Assembly (NCBI RefSeq): GCF_014836935.1
Contig: NZ_JACSPW010000024.1
Coordinates: forward strand, 1-32,153
DNA: 32,153 nucleotides
Source: Solibacillus merdavium
GTDB taxonomy: Bacteria; Bacillota; Bacilli; Bacillales_A; Planococcaceae
Direction: 5' to 3'
The notes beneath the pieces were generated by a model, which was given only the letters and a program-made list of their open reading frames with translations, searched no databases and was not told where the DNA came from. Shown in pieces: positions 26,238 to 32,153 of the stretch (position 1 is its first letter; each line of letters begins with the position of its first letter). Both the position numbers and the translations under genes were made by a program.

Positions 26238-29200
26238 ATGATTCTTTTTTGGCTGATGCAATAATTTTTATGATTTTTTCTACTACATCAAATGGTAAGT
26301 GGTTTCCACATTTATTGTAGTCCACTGTTACCACCAACTGTGCTCCTTCCATTCCGAAGCCCACTGCTCGCCCAAATTCCATCGATTGCTCTACAATTTG
26401 CGCGCCATTTGTATTGGCTGTACCTTCCTCCGAGAGGATAATCGATACGGTTTGCTGCTTTTCTTTAATCGACAGCACACCCGCCTCCATTGCCCATACC
26501 TTCATACGTGCAATGCGCATGAGTCGCTCCGTTTCTACTGGTAAATCTCCAAAACGGTCCTGTAATTCATCAATTATTTCTAAATAATCCTCAATGCGCT
26601 CCATTGCTTTAATTCGTTTATACATTTGGATTTTTTGGAAGCCGTCCGGAATATACGCATCTGGAATATACGCATCAATATGCAGCATAATTTCAATATC
26701 CTGCTTTTCTTCTTTTTTCACACCGCTGCGTCGTTCTTCCACCGCTTCTTCGAGCATTTGTGAGTATAGATCAAAACCGATGGAATCAATGAATCCATGC
26801 TGCTGCGCACCCAGTAAATTTCCCGCCCCACGAATAGATAAATCACGCATAGCTATTTTAAAGCCTGAACCAAGTTCCGTGAATTCCTTTACGGCCTGTA
26901 ATCGCTGCTCTGCTACTTCTGTAAGCACTTTATCGCGCTCATACATAAAGTAGGCATATGCAATACGATTCGAACGACCAACACGTCCACGCAGCTGATA
27001 AAGCTGAGATAGACCCATTCGATCTGCATCATGCACAATCAATGTATTCACGTTTGGAATATCAACGCCCGTTTCAATAATAGTTGTCGTTACTAAGACA
27101 TCAAATTCTCCTTCAATAAACCCTAAAATAACCGATTCAAGCTTTGCCTCGGTCATTTGCCCATGTGCAAATGCAATACGTGCATCGGGAACAAGCATTT
27201 GAATCTCCTCTACACGTCTTGTGATATCTTCCACACGATTGTATAAATAAAAGACTTGCCCCCCTCGTGCCATTTCACGTTCAATCGCTTCACGAATAAG
27301 TGCACCATTATGCTCCATTACATATGTCTGTACAGGGAAACGGTTTTGCGGCGGTGTTTCAATAACGGACAAATCACGGACTCCAACCATTGACATATGG
27401 AGTGTACGTGGAATCGGTGTAGCCGTTAGTGTCAACACATCGACATTAGTCCGTAGCTGTTTAATCTTCTCTTTATGGGTAACACCAAAACGCTGCTCCT
27501 CATCGACAATAAGTAAACCGAGATCCTGATACACTACATCTTTCGATAAAATACGATGTGTACCTATCACTATATCAACGATTCCTTCCCGTAAACCTTT
27601 TAATGTGTCCGTTTGTTGCTTTTTAGTACGGAATCGACTTAATAGCCCAACATTAATAGCATAATCCTCAAAGCGCTTCGAGATCGTTTCATAATGTTGC
27701 TGTGCAAGAATCGTTGTTGGCACTAAAAAAGCTACCTGTTTACCATCTAAAATCGCTTTAAATGCAGCACGAATCGCAACTTCGGTTTTCCCATACCCTA
27801 CATCACCGCAGACTAGGCGGTCCATCGGGCGTTCACGTTCCATATCTTTTTTCACTTCAGCAATTGTACGCAGTTGATCTTCCGTTTCTTCATAAGGGAA
27901 GGCCGCTTCAAAACCTCTTTGTTCATCCGAATCAGGTGAAAATGCAAAACCTTTTTCTGCTTCACGCTTTGCATAAAGCTTAATTAAATCATCTGCTATG
28001 TCTTGTACAGCATTCGAAACTTTAGTGCGTGTCTTTTTCCACTCAGTCCCGCCAAGTTTATGAAGCTTTGGCTCCTTTTCACCTGAGGGCACATAACGTT
28101 GAATAAGCTCAATTTGATCAACAGGTACATATAATTTATCATCTTCACGGTAGCGAACATGTAAATAATCTTGATGTGTACCATTTACAATTAGTGTTTC
28201 GATACCGATATATTTCCCGATTCCGTGATGTACATGCACAACATAGTCCCCAGGTTTAATTTCGGTATAGGATTTAATTCTCTCAGCATTTGTCATTTGC
28301 TGTGGACGTGATTTTTTCTTCGCCTGTTGTTTAAACAGCTCATCATCTGTAACGACTGCTATTTTTTGTAGTGGAAGCTCAAAACCTGATGACAATGCTG
28401 TATTTACTAAATAAATACCGGGTGCCTCTGCATAACCAATTGTAGATGCAATATGGTAGTCATCCAGTAAATTTTGCATGGCCTTTATACGATTTTCGGA
28501 ATTAGCAGTAAAGAGTACAACAAATTTTTCATGGGTCCAACGTTCGATTTCATTTTGTAATAATGCAATCTGCCCATGGAATTGTTGCATCGGCTTGCAT
28601 GAAAAGTTAACCGTCTTTTTAAGCGTGACACCTGCAAAAGTACGCGTAAATAATGCAAAGTATACTTTTTGTTGCTTTAAAATGGCCAGCAATTCTTTCA
28701 TTGAATGGGAAGGCTTTACATCGTGAAGCATTTTCCCTTCCTCAATTAAAGAAATAAACCAGCCACTCTCCTCGCGTTCCCATGCTTCCATTACTTCTTG
28801 AATTCGTCCTAATTCATCGAATAAAACAAGGCCATCTTGCATGAAGTAATCGCCCAGAAAATGTGGCTTCTCAAATAATAACGAGCCATATTTTGCAATA
28901 TGATCCGGTAAATGTCCATGACGAAGCAATTCAATATCTTGTGTAATATTTTGCATAAGCAATTCCTGTGTTTCTTGCTTACGAACCTTTTTTAAGCTTG
29001 CCGCCAACGATACTTCCAGGCGGTCTGCAAGAATGATTCGCTCATCTTTTGTAAGAATGAGCTCCGTTGCAGGCAGAATTTTTATCTCATTTAACTTTTC
29101 AATAGAGCGCTGATTGTCCGCTGAAAATGTACGAATGGAATCTACTTCTGTATCAAACAATTCAATTCGAATTGGATTTTGTGCATATGGCGGGTATATG

Positions 29201-29748
29201 TCCAAAATTCCCCCTCGCATGGCAAACTCACCAGGAGTAGTCACCATTTCACTTCTCGTATAGCCCATTTCAACGAGTTTATTTAACCACTGACTAATGT
29301 CGACATCCGCACCTAAAGACGTTGAAAGCTCATGTCCAAGCCAGTCCTGAGGTGCATTTAACATCCTGCGCATTCCTGCAGCTGGAATAATATAAATACC
29401 GCGCTCTTTATTTACTAATCTCCCCAATGTCGCAATACGCTGTGCACGAAGCTCTGGAGAGGAAATCGTCATATTAGCTGCGATAAATTCCTCCGCAGGA
29501 TAATAGTGAACATGCTCGTCACCGACTAATGCACTTAAATCATCGACCAATTTCTGCGCCTGCAGCAAGTTTGAAGATACAATATAAATGGATTTGTTCG
29601 TCTCCTGGTAAATCGTATGAATTAAAGCTGGCCTAGCACTACCGGTCAATCCTGTTATGAGGTAGTCATTCGCTAAATTCTTCTCTATCTGCTCTATAAC
29701 ATTATCAATCTGTTTATCTCTTTTTAATAACTGATGGATCGTATCCAC
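26236..29748 (-). CDS. mfd: transcription-repair coupling factor
   Basis: Removes RNA polymerase stalled at lesions and recruits UvrA. The 1170-residue length matches Mfd. In order: a UvrB-like UvrA-binding N-terminus (LITGLTGSARPALI, then the EFAMRGGILDIYPP region) and the CarD-like RNA polymerase-interacting domain (PGDYVVHVHHGIGKYIGIE). The RecG-like translocase follows, with Walker A CGDVGYGKTEVAIRAAF, the IVDEEQRFGVTHKEK box and QLRGRVGRSNR, and last the C-terminal TRCF domain. The GTG start has AAAGGGGA six bases upstream. No good promoter is seen in the short gap after the fin terminator, so partial read-through may supply transcription. Confidence 0.98.
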   Translation of the reverse strand: MDTIHQLLKRDKQIDNVIEQIEKNLANDYLITGLTGSARPALIHTIYQETNKSIYIVSSNLLQAQKLVDDLSALVGDEHVHYYPAEEFIAANMTISSPELRAQRIATLGRLVNKERGIYIIPAAGMRRMLNAPQDWLGHELSTSLGADVDISQWLNKLVEMGYTRSEMVTTPGEFAMRGGILDIYPPYAQNPIRIELFDTEVDSIRTFSADNQRSIEKLNEIKILPATELILTKDERIILADRLEVSLAASLKKVRKQETQELLMQNITQDIELLRHGHLPDHIAKYGSLLFEKPHFLGDYFMQDGLVLFDELGRIQEVMEAWEREESGWFISLIEEGKMLHDVKPSHSMKELLAILKQQKVYFALFTRTFAGVTLKKTVNFSCKPMQQFHGQIALLQNEIERWTHEKFVVLFTANSENRIKAMQNLLDDYHIASTIGYAEAPGIYLVNTALSSGFELPLQKIAVVTDDELFKQQAKKKSRPQQMTNAERIKSYTEIKPGDYVVHVHHGIGKYIGIETLIVNGTHQDYLHVRYREDDKLYVPVDQIELIQRYVPSGEKEPKLHKLGGTEWKKTRTKVSNAVQDIADDLIKLYAKREAEKGFAFSPDSDEQRGFEAAFPYEETEDQLRTIAEVKKDMERERPMDRLVCGDVGYGKTEVAIRAAFKAILDGKQVAFLVPTTILAQQHYETISKRFEDYAINVGLLSRFRTKKQQTDTLKGLREGIVDIVIGTHRILSKDVVYQDLGLLIVDEEQRFGVTHKEKIKQLRTNVDVLTLTATPIPRTLHMSMVGVRDLSVIETPPQNRFPVQTYVMEHNGALIREAIEREMARGGQVFYLYNRVEDITRRVEEIQMLVPDARIAFAHGQMTEAKLESVILGFIEGEFDVLVTTTIIETGVDIPNVNTLIVHDADRMGLSQLYQLRGRVGRSNRIAYAYFMYERDKVLTEVAEQRLQAVKEFTELGSGFKIAMRDLSIRGAGNLLGAQQHGFIDSIGFDLYSQMLEEAVEERRSGVKKEEKQDIEIMLHIDAYIPDAYIPDGFQKIQMYKRIKAMERIEDYLEIIDELQDRFGDLPVETERLMRIARMKVWAMEAGVLSIKEKQQTVSIILSEEGTANTNGAQIVEQSMEFGRAVGFGMEGAQLVVTVDYNKCGNHLPFDVVEKIIKIIASAKKES

Positions 29749-29792
29749 GTATAGTCCCCTTTCTCTATTTTGATATGTGGATATAGAAACGG

Positions 29793-29825
29793 AAAAAGCC
29801 TTGGCGCACTGTATGCGACCAAAGC
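29793..29825 (-). terminator. fin terminator
   Basis: An 11-bp stem with one bulge (29814-29825 with 29798-29808), a five-base loop and five T (after one C) on the minus strand lie eight bases after the fin stop. Confidence 0.75.
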
Positions 29826-29832
29826 AACTCCT

Positions 29833-30060
29833 TTACTGTAACCATTTTTTAAGCGCATAATAATCAGGGAACTGACGCAATGACTCTTCACAGTGTTCAC
29901 ATATACTATGAACGGTCGTTTCTCCACGCTCGTTTTTTTCAAGATAATCATCTATTTCACCTATTTCAAATAAATGAATTTTCTTAATAGTTTCTTCTGC
30001 CTCAAAAGGTAAAGTACCAATCTCTACCTTACAATGTCTACATAGGTAGCGTACAGGCAT
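29833..30060 (-). CDS. fin: anti-sigma-F factor Fin
   Basis: A small zinc protein (YabK) that inhibits sigma-F and helps the forespore switch to sigma-G. The 75-residue sequence has two Cys pairs, CRHC (Cys7, Cys10) and CEHC (Cys54, Cys57), the latter in the family motif SICEHCEESL, and a basic/aromatic tail (YYALKKWLQ). AAAGGAGG lies nine bases before the ATG, 60 bases after pth. The place between pth and mfd is that of B. subtilis fin. I could not identify a clear sigma-F promoter upstream. Confidence 0.92.
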   Translation of the reverse strand: MPVRYLCRHCKVEIGTLPFEAEETIKKIHLFEIGEIDDYLEKNERGETTVHSICEHCEESLRQFPDYYALKKWLQ

Positions 30061-30120
30061 CTCCCATGGCCTCCTTTAAAACACTTATGTATGTTAAAGT
30101 ATAGCCATCATTTAATTAAT

Positions 30121-30684
30121 TTATGCGCCATTGAATTTGTTCATCACTTCTAAAAATGGCTTTGTTAATGCTGTTTCAATTGCATCACAGCTCTTATCAA
30201 TCGCATCTTTTACTATAGGCTGATCTTCTTTTGAAAACTTCGATAATACATAGTCAGCCACTTTCATGCCTGCAGGGGGGCGGTTTACACCGACACGGAT
30301 TCGATTAAACTCTTGTGTACCTAAATGCTGTATTAATGATTTAATTCCATTATGCCCACCAGCGCTTCCCTTGCTGCGTAGTCTTAGTTTACCCGTTTCT
30401 AAATCTAAATCATCATAAATAACAATAATATCTTCAATTTCTATATCAAAATAATCCATTAAAGGTCTCACACATTCTCCTGATAAATTCATATATGTTA
30501 ATGGCTTCAATAAAATGACTTTTCCTTCAGGACGATGAACCGTTGCATACATACCATTAAATTTTGTTTGGTTTAATGGCGAATTCCATCGATTTGCTAA
30601 TTCATCAATCACATCAAAACCTATATTATGGCGGGTATGTTCATATGGTTTTCCTGGATTTCCTAAACCAATAATTAATTTCAC
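30121..30684 (-). CDS. pth: peptidyl-tRNA hydrolase
   Basis: Recycles peptidyl-tRNA released from stalled ribosomes (spoVC in B. subtilis). The 187-residue protein shows [20 protein letters not shown] with the catalytic His at about residue 20, [27 protein letters not shown] with the catalytic Asp, and [17 protein letters not shown]. The start is the GTG at 30682-30684 with AAAGGAT about ten bases upstream; the ATG at 30696 is fused to that site and adds four residues not usual in the family. Confidence 0.97.
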   Translation of the reverse strand: MKLIIGLGNPGKPYEHTRHNIGFDVIDELANRWNSPLNQTKFNGMYATVHRPEGKVILLKPLTYMNLSGECVRPLMDYFDIEIEDIIVIYDDLDLETGKLRLRSKGSAGGHNGIKSLIQHLGTQEFNRIRVGVNRPPAGMKVADYVLSKFSKEDQPIVKDAIDKSCDAIETALTKPFLEVMNKFNGA

Positions 30685-30694
30685 TAGTAATCGC

Positions 30695-30701
30695 ATCCTT
30701 T
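30695..30701 (-). promoter_or_regulatory. pth ribosome binding site
   Basis: AAAGGAT lies ten bases before the GTG at 30684 but directly abuts the ATG at 30696, so it favours the shorter start. Confidence 0.55.
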
Positions 30702-30717
30702 TTCTCTAATCGCCTTT

Positions 30718-30726
30718 ATTTTATCA
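30718..30726 (-). promoter_or_regulatory. weak candidate promoter of pth-fin
   Basis: TGATAAAAT is an extended -10 (TAAAAT at 30718-30723) without a good -35, in the 72-bp gap behind the transporter gene. Confidence 0.35.
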
Positions 30727-30756
30727 CACATTCTCTTGGAAAGTATTCATCATCAA

Positions 30757-31968
30757 TTAGTATGGCACTAACGAACTATCCCGTCTTTTCCTCACAATAT
30801 ACAACACGAAAAAGCCCACTGCCGCTAAAAAACGAACAGCTGTCGATAAATACATAGCTACTTCCATCGTATATGTTTCGAGGAGCCAAATACCGATTTG
30901 CGGAGAGGTAAATGCAATCGTAGCAAGCAACACATTATAGCTCGTAATACAATAAGTACGTACTTCCTGTGGGGAATTTTCCAATAATAAATTAAATAGA
31001 ATTAATACAGTCCCCGAAACGAATAAACCGGATAGTAATGACATGGCTACCAAATAATATAGATTGGTCGATAAAACCATTAATAAAGGTGCTGTCGACA
31101 TACCAAATGCTACCCATACAAATACGTACATATTGCCGTATTTTTGTGACCATTTACGCCAAAATGAAAACGAAAAAATTTGTGCTGACATATTCGCAAC
31201 ATTGAACATACTAATCCAAAAAATAGTTGCTTCTGCATATCGTACATTATAAATATTAAAAAGCCCCCACGCCATTTGCCAACCAAAGTTAAAAATAAGT
31301 GCAACAATTAAAAACAAGACATATTTGTTATTTTTGAAAATGGACCAATCCATCGCACGCTTCTTATCTATATTTAGCTCTCGTACAGGTTCATCGTGCT
31401 TTAATAAAAAATAAAGCTCTACAACCCCAACTACAAAAGTAAACATAAATAATACTTGGTAGGCGATTTGATTAGCCGTCATATCCTTCATAACAACACC
31501 AATAGTCAGAGTAACGATTAAACCTACAATTGTTAACAATCGATTCCGATCACTGAAAAACTGTGCTCTGCGTGTGTCTTCGATAATATTACCGATAAAA
31601 GATTGCCAACCCATATTAGCCATCGTATTCGGTACACTCATCGCAGCAATCAACGCCAAAAGCAGCCATGAACCAAAGCTCCCTGGTACATAACTAACAA
31701 ATGCGATTAGCAAAAATACAAATCGAGCGGCTAAAACAGAAAAGGCAACTAGTCTTTTTTGTTCAATAGCTCGATTTAACAAAACGGCAGCCGGTAATGT
31801 CATTAGTAATGTAATTAATGGAGGTAAAGAACTAATTAACCCAACCTGATAATTTGTTGCACCAAGGATTGTCATAGCAAATATCGGAATATAGCTATTT
31901 GAAGTATTTTGCGCAACGGCTGAAGCCATTCCATGGTAAATACTCATTTTTTCATTATGTGTTCTCAT
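30757..31968 (-). CDS. major facilitator superfamily transporter, substrate unknown
   Basis: A 403-residue protein with about 12 hydrophobic segments in two halves, joined by a charged loop near residues 195-215 (DEPVRELNIDKKRAMDW). The N-terminal half has NYQVGLISSLPPLITLLM and the between-helix motif FFSDRNRLLT. I cannot name a substrate; drug or metabolite efflux is possible. GAGGG is four to five bases before the ATG, a slightly short spacing. In B. subtilis the gene before pth is the ribosomal-protein-L25-like ctc, so this is a local insertion or replacement. Confidence 0.85.
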   Translation of the reverse strand: MRTHNEKMSIYHGMASAVAQNTSNSYIPIFAMTILGATNYQVGLISSLPPLITLLMTLPAAVLLNRAIEQKRLVAFSVLAARFVFLLIAFVSYVPGSFGSWLLLALIAAMSVPNTMANMGWQSFIGNIIEDTRRAQFFSDRNRLLTIVGLIVTLTIGVVMKDMTANQIAYQVLFMFTFVVGVVELYFLLKHDEPVRELNIDKKRAMDWSIFKNNKYVLFLIVALIFNFGWQMAWGLFNIYNVRYAEATIFWISMFNVANMSAQIFSFSFWRKWSQKYGNMYVFVWVAFGMSTAPLLMVLSTNLYYLVAMSLLSGLFVSGTVLILFNLLLENSPQEVRTYCITSYNVLLATIAFTSPQIGIWLLETYTMEVAMYLSTAVRFLAAVGFFVLYIVRKRRDSSLVPY

Positions 31969-32009
31969 AAATCCCTCTAATTTTCTTAATATTTACTCAT
32001 CTCCATTTT

Positions 32010-32037
32010 ATTATACTGATTTTCTTTCGGATGTCGA
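32010..32037 (-). promoter_or_regulatory. transporter promoter (sigma-A)
   Basis: A perfect -10 TATAAT (32010-32015) is 16 bp from the -35 TCGACA (32032-32037). The start is near 32003. The sequence TGTCGAA on the plus strand (32032-32038), an exact Spo0A-box core, covers the -35. Confidence 0.65.
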
Positions 32038-32051
32038 AGTTTTTTTGCAGC

Positions 32052-32085
32052 AAAAAAAAGCCGCCCTATTAAATATGAGGGCACT
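32052..32085 (-). terminator. terminator of an upstream gene outside the window
   Basis: A short GC stem GCCCT/AGGGC (32078-32082 with 32063-32067) and eight T on the minus strand. It should end the gene lying to the right of the window. The remaining bases to 32153 show only A/T-rich sequence and no recognisable gene. Confidence 0.65.
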
Positions 32086-32153
32086 GAAAAACCTTCGTTT
32101 TTTTAGAACGTTTTCGTTTTTCAACACAAAAGAGGCATTTTTCATTCGATTTT

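Noticed and set aside
26650-26680. Tandem 15-base repeat in mfd encoding DAYIPDAYIPDG
   Set aside because: The B. subtilis protein has a similar double YIPD/YIQD segment here as I recall it, so it is normal family sequence, not a fresh duplication.

Overview
This window is a conserved core chromosomal segment from a low-GC, spore-forming member of the Bacillales. The organism call rests on gene order. Read on the minus strand from right to left the genes are pth, fin, mfd, spoVT, yabM, yabN, rqcP (yabO), yabP, yabQ, divIC, yabR, tRNA-Met/tRNA-Glu, spoIIE, tilS, hpt, ftsH, coaX, hslO, a PpiC-type foldase gene, cysK, pabB-pabA-pabC-folP-folB-folK-yazB-dusB and lysS. This is almost exactly the Bacillus subtilis order. 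The endospore genes (fin, spoVT, yabP, yabQ, spoIIE) show a sporulating Bacillales. The absence of yabS and yabT, the major-facilitator gene beside pth and the general protein character make a Lysinibacillus/Solibacillus-like Planococcaceae plausible, but that placement is inference.

Layout. Positions 1-418 hold two tandem sigma-A promoters and a conserved leader motif firing leftward, which look like the start of an rRNA operon outside the window. lysS (455-1948) has its own leader containing an inverted repeat. From 8036 down to 2250 lies a tightly packed folate operon that also carries the small regulator yazB and dusB. cysK (8181-9116) is a single unit. coaX, hslO and the foldase gene (9317-11938) form a redox/proteostasis unit. 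ftsH, hpt and tilS follow, with spoIIE 20 bp upstream of tilS. Two tRNAs (18918-19073) and a small two-helix membrane protein gene (19191-19382) are on the plus strand. yabR to spoVT (19540-25605) mixes division, ribosome rescue, nucleotide housekeeping and spore-coat functions. A second unrecognised plus-strand gene (25859-26170) separates spoVT from mfd. The right end holds mfd, fin, pth and a transporter.

The genes cover translation and RNA maintenance (lysS, dusB, tilS, rqcP, pth, two tRNAs), cofactor supply (folate, CoA, cysteine), protein quality control (ftsH, hslO, PpiC foldase, rqcP), DNA repair (mfd, yabN/MazG), cell division (divIC) and sporulation control. Sporulation-type promoters are visible in front of spoVT (sigma-G-like), yabP (sigma-E-like) and spoIIE (sigma-A with a long spacer and a near-consensus Spo0A box).

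I did not find a new defence, mobile or biosynthetic system. The observations most worth a second look are: an Asp-to-Asn change in the phosphate-binding motif of CoaX; two long intergenic hairpins that share a stem with a compensatory base-pair change; the clean loss of yabS/yabT; a terminator whose stem contains the next -35 element; a palindrome in the lysS leader; and two uncharacterised plus-strand genes set into an otherwise minus-strand syntenic block. Non-ATG starts are frequent, and several starts were set from ribosome binding sites.
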